From positions 76,676,638-76,740,637 of the forward strand of contig NC_054704.1 in NCBI RefSeq assembly GCF_016097555.1: a DNA stretch of 64,000 nucleotides. Direction: 5' to 3'. Position 1 is the first letter of the stretch. Each line of letters begins with the position of its first letter. The notes beneath the pieces were generated by a model. It saw only the letters and a list, made by a program, of their open reading frames with translations, had not been told where the DNA came from and did not search any database. The translations under genes and the position numbers were made by a program. Positions 1-12,100 of the stretch are shown piece by piece. The DNA is from Gigantopelta aegis. Taxonomy: Eukaryota > Mollusca > Gastropoda > Neomphalida > Peltospiridae.

Positions 1-456
1 CAGCCATTCTTTTTCTTCCTCTGTTAATATTTCCACAAATGTTTAAAGCACCAAATGCTTTATTTATTCGCATTCACATACAAGCCGTGAATTTACAAGT
101 TTTATTGTCTGTTAGAATAAACATAAGCGTGGTTTTTTGGGTGACTTAGATGCACATGGAATTGGATGTTTTACCATCAACGTGGATAATGCAATGGATT
201 CTTTCCCCTAGCTTTCCCATCTCTATCAGTGAAAGAAACCCTATCTTACAGAAACCTTATAATGAGAAACCTATTTGAACCAAGGTAGTCATCCCTACCA
301 TTAAAACATTTAGATTTACAAGGCATTATGTTTCCACTACCTTAAAATGTCGAAAATTTTGCCATTATATATTTTTAGTCGGAACCATTTGACTAAACAT
401 GTTGCTTTCCTCTTCTATTTTCTTAGAAGTATACTTAATAAACCATATTTTATAGA
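1..456. other. Intergenic, nothing recognised
   Basis: AT-rich sequence with no convincing reading frame, RNA or repeat structure. Confidence 0.5.
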
Positions 457-787
457 AGGAAGGAAGGAAATGTTTTATTTAACGACGCACTCAACACATT
501 TTATTTTCGGTTATATGGCGTCAGACATATGGTTAAGGACCACACAGGTATTGAGAGAGGAAACCCGCTGTCGCCACTTCATGGGCTACTCTTTTTCGAT
601 TAGCAGCAAGGGATCTTTTATATGCACCATCCCACAGACAGGGTAGTACATACCACGACCTTTGATATGCCACTCAAGGTGCACTGGCTGGAACGAGAAA
701 TAGCCTAATGGGTCCAGCGACGGGGATCGATCCCAGACCGACCGCGCATCAAGCGAACGCTTTGCTACTGGGCTACGTCCCGCCCCC
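457..787 (-). mobile_element. SINE, head H1 with tail T1, near full length
   Basis: Read on the minus strand: tRNA-like head with box A (TAGCCCAGTAG) and box B (GGGATCGATCCC), central body (ATATAAAAGATCCCTTGCTG), tail GTGCGTCGTTAAATAAAAC, then a CCTT-type simple repeat. Non-coding; no protein frame belongs to it. Confidence 0.9.
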
Positions 788-850
788 ATATTGTAAAGTG
801 TGGACGTGTTACAATAAAGGTTATTTTATATACTACATATATAATATATA

Positions 851-1497
851 GTCAAACCTGTCTTAAGCGGTCACACAAGGGAGTAGATAAAATGGCCGCT
901 TAAAGCAGGTGGCCGCCGATTACAGGTTGCTACATATAGTCTTTAAAACATATGTTGTTGTTTCTTGTTTTTAGCGTCGTTACTGCTAATTAATGGATGT
1001 GTGCTTCACAGTTTACTATAAATAAACTTTTGACATGTCGCCTCCTTCAGGAAAAGCTGCAACTGGAATGTATTAAATTAACCGTTCTCAACAAGTTTGT
1101 TTTCTCTTTCCATTTAATTATTTAATTTCTACTTTCCTGACAATGTATTGTCATAGTAAGTGAATCTACAAATGTCAAGCGTAGCTTGCCCAGAGGCAAT
1201 TAGATGCTTTTCATAGTCATACTTTGTTAATTGATACACAGTACAGATGTCGGAACTGAATGGGTACTAGTATTCCTGAAGATGTGAAGATCGGTTATTT
1301 GCCGCGCCTTATACCTGTTGTTAAATATCCCTTATATATAATATAATTTTTTTACTGTGGCGGCTTAATACAGGAATTTTAGCGATTTGGGTGACCGCTT
1401 ATTACAGGTGCATTTACGTTATAAATTGTTTGGGAGGGAAAACGTGGCCGCTTAAGGCAGGTGACCGCTGAATACAGGTGGCCGCTAGGACAGGTTT

Positions 1498-1500
<3 letters not shown>
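851..1500. mobile_element. Non-autonomous TIR DNA transposon with GGCCGCTTAA-type subterminal repeats
   Basis: The ends are inverted: GTCAAACCTGTCTTAAGCGG at the left, and the right end terminates in CTAGGACAGGTTTGAC. TA flanks both ends. Both subterminal regions carry repeated variants of GGCCGCTTAANACAGG. There is no transposase frame inside 650 bp. The right end abuts a (TA)34 microsatellite. Confidence 0.8.

Positions 1501-1568
<68 letters not shown>
1501..1568. repeat. (TA)34 microsatellite
   Basis: An uninterrupted TA dinucleotide run directly after the TIR element; it may have grown from the TA target duplication. Confidence 0.95.
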
Positions 1569-1571
<3 letters not shown>

Positions 1572-1937
1572 TTTCAATCCCCACTTTCGATATGGACTAA
1601 CAAATGTTTCAATGGTAAAATGTATCGAATGTGTCAACATAAATGGTGCCATAAGCGTGGTAAATTTATATGATCACACCTCAGCGGTACAACATCATTG
1701 ACCGTGTTGTTAAAACCCAAGTTAGCACGAATTAATTTTTGCGGTCTTTGAAACTACTTTATTCAGCCTTTATTCTAAATATTATAATCATGTGTAGTAA
1801 AAAAAAACCTCTTTGTATAACCATTAGAATGTTTGCCAATTTATTTATTTATTTATTTTTGTATTATCAATTCAAATAAGAAATAGTCAAAATGTTAATT
1901 AATTTCTCCACTTTTGTTTGTGAATTTGTATTTTTGA
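1569..1937. other. AT-rich intergenic, nothing recognised
   Basis: Only short homopolymers and ATTT repeats are visible. Confidence 0.5.
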
Positions 1938-2329
1938 AAAAAAAAAAAAAAAAAAAAAAAATTTAACGACGCACTCAGCACATTTTATTTACGGTTATAT
2001 GGCGTCAAACATATGGTTAAGGACCACACAGATTTTGAGAGGAAACCCGCTGTCGCCTCTGCATGGGCTACTCTTCCGATTAGTAGCAAGGGATCTTTTA
2101 TTTGCGCTTCCCATAGGCAGGATAACACAAACCATGGCCTTTGTTGAACCAGTTATGGATCACTGGTCGGTACAAGTGGTTTACACCTACCCATTGAGCC
2201 TTGCGGAGCACTCACTCAGGGTTTGGAGTCGGTATCTGGATTTAAAAAAACCATGCCTCGACTGGGATCCGAACCCAGTACCTACCAGCCTATTGACCGA
2301 TGGCCTGCCACGGCGCCACCGAAGTCGGT
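1938..2329 (-). mobile_element. SINE, head H2 with tail T1, full length
   Basis: Minus strand: H2 head with GGGTTCGGATCCC box B, the ACCGACCAGTGATCCATAAC segment specific to H2, the shared body, and a T1 tail ending in a long homopolymer (A on the + strand). The head sequence reads CCGAAGTCGGT instead of the usual CCGAGGCCGGT. Confidence 0.9.
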
Positions 2330-2696
2330 CTTGTATTTTCGAATACCTAATGTGAGCTATTATATCCCTTCCTCACGATTAAAACAAATGTCTCCAGGGG
2401 AGGCAGTGTAAAAAAAAAACAGAAGAAAGAAAAAAAAAGTGTTACGGCTCGAAGTTGCCAGACTCTACGTGAAGACATACAACAAATATAACCCACAAAA
2501 AATGTTGAATGTTGAAATGTTCTTCGGGGTGCGGGTGGGAGTGGGGGTGAGGTTGGGGGTGGGGGTGGTGGTGTAAAGTGCTCGTCTGATGCGCAATTGT
2601 TCTAGGACTGATGCGGGAATGCGGGAACTTTTTGACGTGCCCCTATTCAACTTAGGTTCGGGCACGCCCACCCCTGATTTGGCCTCTGACATAGCC

Positions 2697-2937
2697 AGTA
2701 ATCAACTCCGGGGCGGGATCTCCGTCAGTGGGTCCATTGGGCTATTTCTGGTTTCAGCCAATGCACCACGACTAGCTGGTACATTAAAGACCGTGGTATG
2801 TGCTATCCTGTATGGTGCATATAAAGATCTCTTCCTACTAATGGAAACATATAGCGGGTTTCCTCTTTAAGACTATTTGTCAGAATTACCAAATGTTTAA
2901 TAAATCAATGTGCTCTAGGGGTTTCGTTAAACACAAG
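2697..2937 (+). mobile_element. SINE, partial head H1 with tail T2, at the eIF3e promoter
   Basis: It retains GGGCGGGATCTCCGTCAGTGGG, body and T2 tail (AATCAATGTGCTCTAGGGGT). The central part of the tRNA head is deleted. Its 3' end is about 80 bp from the eIF3e ATG, so it must form part of, or lie next to, the promoter. Confidence 0.85.
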
Positions 2938-3017
2938 AAACTTTCTCTATCGTATTAAATAAGGTTCACCGGTGCTCCGAAGATGAAGTGGAAGTCGTTT
3001 GCACTAACCAACCAACG
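2938..3017 (+). promoter_or_regulatory. EIF3E: eIF3e 5' UTR and core promoter, with overlapping uORF
   Basis: Eighty bases separate the end of a SINE from the start codon. A pyrimidine run at 2941-2950 (CTTTCTCTAT) would suit a 5' TOP start site, as known for some translation-factor mRNAs; this is inference. An upstream ATG at 2983 opens an 18-codon frame that ends at 3036 and overlaps the true start in another frame, so it matters if transcription starts upstream of 2983. I see no TATA box in this short interval. Confidence 0.4.
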
Positions 3018-3107
3018 ATGGCGGAGTTTGATTTGACCACGCGTATGGGTCAATATTTAGACCGCCATTTAGTGTTCCCTTTGCTTGAATTTTTATCTGT
3101 GAGACAG
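3018..3107 (+). CDS. EIF3E: eIF3e coding exon 1
   Basis: Encodes residues 1-30, ending ...LLEFLSVRQ. The donor is CAG|GTAATA and the phase is 0. It is followed by the longest intron (8.4 kb). Confidence 0.95.
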
Positions 3108-6100
3108 GTAATACATCTATGATGTGCTTGGGTTAAAATGTGGCTTTTATAAAACATCTAAAATGTCCTCAATGTGTTAAAGCATACATCCATATCGCCA
3201 TTATCGGCATGCTTGTCACTTCCGGTTCGTTCTTGGTTCATTAAAGTAGCCCGAGTACTCGTTCGTTGGAGAGCTGAACAAACATTTCAACATTTATAAT
3301 CTCTTTAACAAAAACGTAATACATAGAGGCTATTTCATGGGTTTTTTCGAATACGATTTTTATGTCAATGAGTGATCATCTGTGATGTGTGAAAACCATA
3401 TTTTCACGAATTGCGAAGCAATGAGTGAAAATATGGTTTTCACACATCACGAGTTGACATAAAAATCGTATTCAGAAAAACACCATGAAATGGTTTATTT
3501 ATTATATACATATTTCCTAATTTTTGACAATATCTTTCGCTCTTTGGTAATATCTTTAACTTATCTTATCGAAAACACGTAACGTCATTATATATTTCTT
3601 CCTATGGAACTTTGCCAGAAAATTTACTTTACCATAGACTTTTAAAAAGAAATTTGATTAAAATTTATCTTTATTAACATTTATTTAACAATAGGAGAAG
3701 CCATGTGTTTAGGGAAGTGACGTCACGTATCAGCATGTGCGCGCATCTGGTAGGCAGAAGTCTATCATAATGGCCATTAGTAACAAAGCGAACTAGCGTA
3801 GCGTGAATAGCAAAGAATGGCCAAAATGTGCTTAAATTACCGCTTGTAGCACGAGAACGCTATTCTACATGGCTCCTGTATGGAGGAGATACATGTACTC
3901 TTTCATCAGTATACCATTCATCAAAACTACCGTATATCTTCGCCTATAAGTCGAATTTTTTTCACCCAAAAATTATTTTATAACTTGGGGGGGTCGACTT
4001 ATAAGAGGGTAAAAAATTTCACCCAAAAATATTACCGTTTTGGGGATTATTTTACAAGTTTTATTGTTGAAGTATGCTACCGGCCTTGGTGGCGTCGTGG
4101 CAGGCCATCGGTCTACAGGCTGGTAGGTACTGGGTTCGGATCCCAGTCGAGGCATGGGATTTTTAATCGATATACCGACTCCAAACCCGGAGTGAGTGCT
4201 CCGCAAGGCTCAATGGGTAGGTGTAAACCACTTGCACCGACCAGTGATCCATAACTGGTTCAACAAAGGCCATGGTTTGTGCTATCCTGCCTGTGGGAAG
4301 CGCAAATAAAAGATCCCTTGCTGCCTGTCGTAAAAAGAGTAGCCTATGTGGCGACAGCGGGTTTCCTCTAAAAACAGTGTCAGAATGACCATATGTTTGA
4401 CGTCCAATAGCCGATGATAAGATAAAAAATCAATGTGCTCTAGCGGCGTCGTTAAATAAAACAAACGTTTTTTTTTTTTTTGAAGTATGCCCTGTATTTA
4501 TACTCAAATATGTTAATTTGACACATTTATTTTTTTATAACCTTTTTTTTTTGGCATTATAATGGTTTTGGTTATTTGAAAAGGCGTGCGATCTCACTCA
4601 CATGTCAAGACAACAGTCCACTTAGTTAAAATAACAGTCATCACTAATATCAAAAATGTAAACAGTACTAACTACCTGTTGCCTGAGTTTATTTTGAAAT
4701 CTGGTCACTGGCATTAATGGTTGTTCAAACAATGTTTTGTCAGTGATTAACTTCATGAATGTTACTGCGCTTTCCCTTAAAATAGACTGATCTCTGCAGT
4801 TCACTAGAGCAATAGGGACACACATCATTTGGTACAAAAACCAGTGTACTTTCCAGAGTTATCCTCCTTACATGTATTAATATGGCGGCAAAACGTGATT
4901 AACCGATGATACATGTACTTTCAGTTTTATCGTAGTGATCTGTTGTCGGTGTTTACAAATAAAGTTGTTGTCTTTGCACAAAACCATGCTGTACAGTGCC
5001 ATACAGTAACAGCAGTTAAACAGCTTTCACTCTCTACTAAGGGAATATTTCGTTTTGATGCTATGTAGTTTGATTGGAATATTATTGCGATGTACAAAAC
5101 ATGAAAAACGAAGTTTGTAAAATAATTTTCTTTTGTTCAGATATTGTACATTATTGTTCTCATGTGCTGAAAATAAGAAATACTTCACTATTTATACGTT
5201 GTTTTTCATGGGTCGACTTATAAACGGGTCAATAAAAAACATAAGTTTTCAGGGCTTGAAATTAGGGACTCGACTTATAGCCGAGATCGACTTACAGGCG
5301 AAGATATACAGTAGTCTACACTGATTTAATTGACGGAAAAACATTCGATTGTTCATTACAACTAATGCCAGTATTGTCAACTGGTTTCTTGCCTACCAGC
5401 GCTCACACGGTACCACGTGATCAAAACATGTGACGTCACCGTGGCTTCTCCTATACTGCGGTGCAAACATACCTGACAAAGCGATCTTCTAGAAACTCCC
5501 ACAAAAACAAAACGAGTCGAACGCCGTTAAATTCTTACACTTACACTCGATGACACTACAATGTGTCATCATTATTTAGCTTCGTATTCAATTTGTTTTA
5601 TATATTTTATCGTAATTGCACTTCGTATCCCGTTTTTATAGGTACAGTTGTTTAAATTACGTTTTTTATTTTTCATATACGATCATATGCATTGGTAATC
5701 ATCAAATTTAAATACGAAGAACCGAGACAAAGGGAGATAATTTAATCATGCACTTTTACAAAAAAGTAAATACGACTTCTATATTTTCACTGTAGCTAAA
5801 ATACAGTGAAAATATGACTTTTCACCGGATATGACTTTTATGGTTTCCGTAGATCTATATATTTCATTGCTATGTATATAATAAATATGACTAGCCAAAG
5901 TTTCTTTGAGGGCTAGTGATTGTCTCAAACACTGAGTTACAGTGAGTAAGCGAGTTAAATACCTTCTCAATGATAATTTTCAAGTTTATTGATGTCAAAT
6001 ATTTTACATATTAATCATTAATACATACACTACAATATTTTAGTTAAGTACACAGTGTTCTTGCTGGGTGAAAATTAAAGGAGGCGGCTGCATGACCTCC

Positions 6101-9100
6101 CCCTCCCCCCAAAAAACCCAACCCCTGAAAAGCAAAATGAAAATGAAATCTTGATTACCATATATTGTTGTGTTGGTAAACTTTGTCGAAAAACCTACAC
6201 CTTATTTTGGCCCTCAGTATTTGGTATGTACAAAGAAGCTGACTTATCTTTTAAGTTTTCTGTATGATTAGTGGAACTGGAGATATTGTCAGTCTGACAT
6301 TCATGGGCATTCATTTTGCTGAACTGATCAAAGTTTTAATTTATTTTAAATTCAAGATATCTGAAAAACAATAAAGATTTTTTTTAAAGGGACAGACCCT
6401 AGTTTTTAAACACAAAGGCATATTTTCCACCTAGAGCCTAGATTTAACCGGTAAAAATGGACACTAAGTTTGATTAATTTACAAACCAGTAACAAATTTG
6501 TATACAACGGAATGAAACAAGAGTGTGACATTGAAATACCTTTAAAAATAGACTAAAATGCCTTACACATGTGTTTTTAAAAAATATGAAAAATGCATTT
6601 TGTGGTATTAGAAGCACCAGGATGACCGGAAGCACTTCGGTTGTACGGAAATGGATAATCTAGACAATAAAATTTACATAATTTTTGATTTTAGTGATCA
6701 TAAATGGCTCTAATAGTGAAAAATATGCCTTAGTGTTTAAAAACTAGGGTATGTCCCTGTAAAGTGATTCCCTAATGTGGGATAACATTTTTTAGTTCTT
6801 TTTATTTCCATCTTCATCAAATGAATCAATCATATTGATATCGCCAGCTGATAAAAAGTACTTTCGTTTTGGTAAAGCAGTGTATATATTATTTGGACCC
6901 AAAATAAATGATTTTATCAGGGTGTGCACTTCATGGTTGCCCGATTGCCCATGGCGAGTCAAAATAGCGTCAAAAGTCAAAAACTTATCACGTGTTGCCT
7001 GCCTGGTTACCGAAAATTTCTGCATACTGTATTATGTATCAAAATGCAAATAACTAATGTTTGTAAGAGATTGGAAAGTATTTTTTATTTATTGTTTTCA
7101 ACTGGTTTCCTATTAGTATCTGCACAACCAAACTCATATAGGACATAATAGCCACCACTTCCCCAGTCTATTGAACAGTCTAAAACCATTAGGAATGCCT
7201 CGGCCGGTTTTGATAATGTATTCGGAAAATCTCAGCCATGTAAATGTATTCGTAGGTAAAATCGGAATGCCTCGGCCATGTCAGTCTTTACTTTCCATTT
7301 AGTTACCATCAGAACAACTCGTCACATTCTGCTATGCTGTGTTTTGCAGAAAGATTTTTTTTTTACGAGCATAAGGTTTTCTGAAGTTAAATTGTGTTGG
7401 AATGGTTTCGTTTCTTACGGAATATACCGAGTCTACTATACCAAACACCCAATCAATGATGTCAACAACAGCTATCATTGCCTGTGCACATGCAAGTGTT
7501 GTGGGAACTTCAAATTAACTGAACTCTTGACAGGTCACTCATGATGTTGTTGTCTTTATTTCTCTAGTGGATGTGATTATTGTTTGTATAGATTGCTGTC
7601 AGCTGAGTATTTTTTTTATTCCTCATCATACAGCCATAAAAGCACCTTATTCATTCCAAGACTGAGCATTGGTAAAACATTCCAGATGTTTGATTGTGTG
7701 GGTCCCGTGACAACATAATAATTATAATTTAATTACAACAGTTTGTAATAATTTAAACAAGTTCTGTTTCCTTCTTTTGTGTTGTTATTATTGTTTGTAT
7801 GATATGATAACATGTTTTTAAAGTGCAATATAAGTAAGTTTTCTTTTAAACGAAATTCGGTCGCGGACCATTCAAAAGTTGTACAGGTTGAGTCAAAGTG
7901 TTGCTGTGAGTTGCCCTATTGGCTAGTCAAAAAAAATCCCAAGTGCATACCCTGTTTTATAAGCGGTGATATCTCCTAAAAAATGAAAAGTTTCTAATAT
8001 TTTATTAAGAATTTCTTAATAAACAAATGACAGTAAGTAAAAATAATTAGTTGCGATCAATTATATCTGCAATTGAGGACAATATCAGACGAGTTAGTGG
8101 ACACAAAAGAAAGAATGACAAATTTGGCATTAAATAAGTGGGTTTTTTTTTTTCAGTCTCAGATTGCCGAAACAAATGTTTTCATAGCTCAAATAAAATA
8201 TAACTTTTATTGTGTGTGTCAAACATACAAATGGATACTGGTATGGCACACAATAGAGGCTGTTTAAAATATTGTTAAATTGCATTACAGTAACTGTCGT
8301 AAGCAGCTACTGAAGGTTTTCGTCAGTTGTGTTTTCTTACACACCACAGCTCGTTTCCTTTGATTTCCAGTGTGTGAAAAAAGTGTGCATTTTGAAATAG
8401 GCTATAGTGGAGCTGGGTGCTGTAAAATGTAGCAGGATGTGGGAAAATAAAGAGGTGCAGAAAAATAAAAGCGGTGGCTAAATGCAATAGCAGAGTGGAT
8501 AAATGGAGCAGCGAGAACACACGTATATAGACAGGTTTTTCTATTATCACCCAGCAGTTTATGACGTTGTCGATAGATGGCGTAACTGTACGGCAGCCAT
8601 TAAGGGAGTGAAATTCACGCAACAATAACATGTGATGGCATTGCAGCTGGGTGCAATTTCAGGTGTTATGACTCTTGATAATTCAACCTCATTTAAAGAT
8701 TGTATATTCATATCAATATCAGTGGAAATCTGTGAATGATTAAAAACATATAATAAAGCACCTATACACGCCAATACAAAAGCATAGCGAATAAATTAAA
8801 ACACACGCAAGTGTGAATAATTTTGATGGTTATTAAGTGAAACTTTACTGAATGCATCCTAAAATATTGAAAAGTATTTCAATTATGTACGTTTGTATAA
8901 AACATGGTGTACCATTTTGAAAAAAGATAGACTGACCCATTGTTCTTGCTGGGTGAAAATTAAAGGAGGGTGGCCGCGCAGCACCACACCCTTCAAAAAA
9001 ACGGGGGGGGGGGGGGGGGGGCTTAGTGGTTACCATGTTGTTGTGTGTTGATAGACTTTGTGGAAAGACATACTCCTTATTTTGATTGCAAAAAGTTTAT

Positions 9101-12100
9101 ACGAAATACAAGCAGACTCGTCTTTTAATTAAACCGAAGATGTTATCGGTCTAATATTCACTGGCAGTACCGATTTTGCTGAACCGATCTAAGTTTTAAT
9201 ATTATTTTAATAAAGATTTGAAGATATACGAAAAACAAAAAAGACGTTTGTGTGATCCCCCTGCTGTCGAAATGTTTTTTGGTTATTCCCATCTTCCACA
9301 AATGAATTGATCGTTTTTGTAGTGGCGTTGTATATATTATTTGGCACCCAAGATGAATGATTTTAATGCTAAACACTACCACTTCCGTTGATTTTATAAG
9401 CGGTGATATCCCCCCAAAATGAAAAGTTTACAATATGTTACAAGAACTGCTGAATAAACAGAATGACAGAAATGACAGAAAGTAAAAATCGTCAGTTACA
9501 ATCAATTATATCTGTAACTGAGGACAAAATATCAGACGACGGTTAGTGGAAACAAAAGATAGAGTGAGCGTTCTGATCACATGCCAAATAAGTGGGGGTT
9601 TTCAGTCGGAGATTGCCGAATCCATAAAAAATAAAAATGTTTTCATTGCTCAAATAAAATATAACTTTTATTGTTTTTATTAAACATACAAATGGATACA
9701 GGTATGGGACAAAATAGAGGCTGTTAAAAATACTATTAAATTATGTTACGGTAACTCGTAAATGTTTCGTCAGTTGCTTTTTTGTACACAACGTTGCTCG
9801 TTTCCTTTGATGTCCAGTGTGCAGACTGATCGTTGTTTTTTTTTTTATGTGGAAAAAAGTGTGCATTTGGAAATAGCGGAAATAGGTGCTGGAAAATATA
9901 GTATGGTGCTGGAAAATAAAGAGGGGCGCAGCAAAATAAAGGAGGGCGGAGAACGTGAAAGGAGGGCGGAGAACGTGAAAGGAGGGCGGCAAAATGCAAT
10001 AGTAGGGCGGGCCGCCCCGCTTAAATGGAGCAGCGAGAACACTGCTGACCTTAGATCTAGAGTAGATGTCAACATTTAGCTTTTACTATTATTAGCTCTG
10101 GGATATTCCAGATGTGATCACATGGGGTTGAAGTGGGGTGCAGTTAACACTGCCAAATATTTTTCTCTTATTTATTTTTATTTTATTTTAAAAAATTTTT
10201 ATATATACATACGAGTTATTATGGTGTTAAATGTGTGTGATAACATGATTAATAATTTACTGACGTAACACGCATGCATGCCACACCGAAAATCACACCC
10301 CACCCATTTCATCGAAATGTTTTTAATAATTCTTTTTTATTTTATTTATTTATTTTTATTATTAATTAATTAATAAATAATAATAAATAAAATAAACAAT
10401 TAATTAATTTATTTATTTATTTGTTATTATTTAAAATTATAATACATATTTTTAAAATTATCTTTCATTTCTTGGGAAAAAAATTAAATTAAATTAATCA
10501 GACACAATATACAACACTAAATTACCCCGAAAATGCGCATCTGGTTAGTCATAAAATTTTCTATATACTAGTTAATTACAAAACGAACCCCTTTGACACT
10601 TGCTGGTGATGACCAAGGCAAGTACAAACAAAACAGGTGGGGGGAGGAGGGGTGTCATCTTATATCCTCGTCCACAGAGGCTAAAATATTGTTTTAATGT
10701 TCAATACATTGGGCTAAATAAGTGTCCAGGGAAATTATATTTGCTTGCATAAGTTTAAATTATTCGTTATGCTTTTATATTCGCTTGTATGGGCTATATA
10801 CATGCTTTATTATTTACGTTTTTAATGATTAATACACTTCCACCAATTTTGATGTGAATCTACAATCTTTAAATGAGGTTGAATTATTCGACATATTGGT
10901 TTTGCTTTCAAAAAATTTACTAAAATGGTAATAAATACTGAAAATGCACCCAGATGCAATGCCTTCACATGTTATTATTGTGCCAATTTCACTCCCTTAA
11001 TTGCGGACCGATCACATGATTATAAACATGATTACATGGGAATGATTGTTTGCATGTCAGCAAAATCATGGAGCTGAAGTTGGCTTGTGCATTATCATAA
11101 TATCATGTAACAATCCACCATTGATATGATTACAAAAACACAACAACAGTTTCTGAGGAGTTCCAGTGCTCAATGGGCACAGAATTCAAAAAGTGTTGTC
11201 TACAAAATTAGAAGTCCTCGACTGTTTTCATTTTATTCTGCAAGGATGATGGTTTACAGGCCAATTGTAGTTGTAAGTACTCAAAATCATTGGTGTACAA
11301 AAAGGTAATAAAAAAGAAGTTCATTGGTTGTAAACTGATCATTATGGAACATTTTGGATGAACGTGAACTTTTACTTACCTCTTTTAGGGATGTATACAT
11401 TAAAAGCTATAACATTTAATTAGTTTTTTAAACTAAGTTTTAATGTTTTCATAGAAATAAGTATTTGCTTATGTTGGTTTCTTCTTATTTTAATATTTGT
11501 ATTACTTTGTATATTGATATTGAATCTTTATTTCAGCTCCATGATGAAAAGGAAATGTTATGTGGAAAGTTGGAACTCCTCAGCAACACCAACATGGTGG
11601 ACTTTGCCATGGATGTGCACAAGACGCTGTACCCAGATTCAAGTGTACCTGAAAGTATGTGTGTGTGTGTGTACAGAATGTAGCTAAAGTCTGAACCACA
11701 TTGTTAACAACTACAATAGATTATTCTCCTACCTTTAATTACTGTTAGATTTCCCCTACATTTTGTCCAGAAAAAAACATTACAGTGACATAGATTCCAC
11801 ATACTAGATAGTAACCATGTCACCAATATCGACTTCGCTGAAATCTCCTAGGACAAAAAGCATGTAGGCTGCCATTTTGCTATTTTGTGGAATACTCTCC
11901 AAGAAGGGTGTAAGGATGTGATGTAATCTAACACGGTCATGACATGCATTGAGGTATAAAGCAGTCATTATGATGTCATATTAATTACATCACACACCTT
12001 AAGGCTTCCACCTCTCTTGAAGAATATTCCATAATAAAAAAAAGCAAAATGGCAGATGGCAAAAAATTACATGCTTTTTGTCCTGGGAGATCTTGATGAA

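Larger units (their letters stand above)
3691..5455. mobile_element. Outer inverted-repeat element in intron 1, layer 1 of a nest
   Basis: The left arm begins ATAGGAGAAGCCATGTG and contains GTGACGTCACGT and TCTGGTAGGCAGAAG. The right arm (5355-5455) is its inverse with GCCTACCAG, TGTGACGTCACCGTGG and CTTCTCCTAT. The arms are about 100 bp and moderately diverged. The interior holds a second TIR element (3926-5315), which in turn holds a SINE. Confidence 0.7.

Noticed and set aside
457..787. tRNA gene from the head with boxes A and B
   Set aside because: The boxes are part of a dispersed SINE head; no cloverleaf with proper acceptor stem is seen.
2001..2355. Frames such as MAS(D/N)IWLRTTQ repeated at 2000, 30690, 49300 and 59700
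   Set aside because: They are identical translations of SINE sequence, seen in every copy, with no sign of protein selection.
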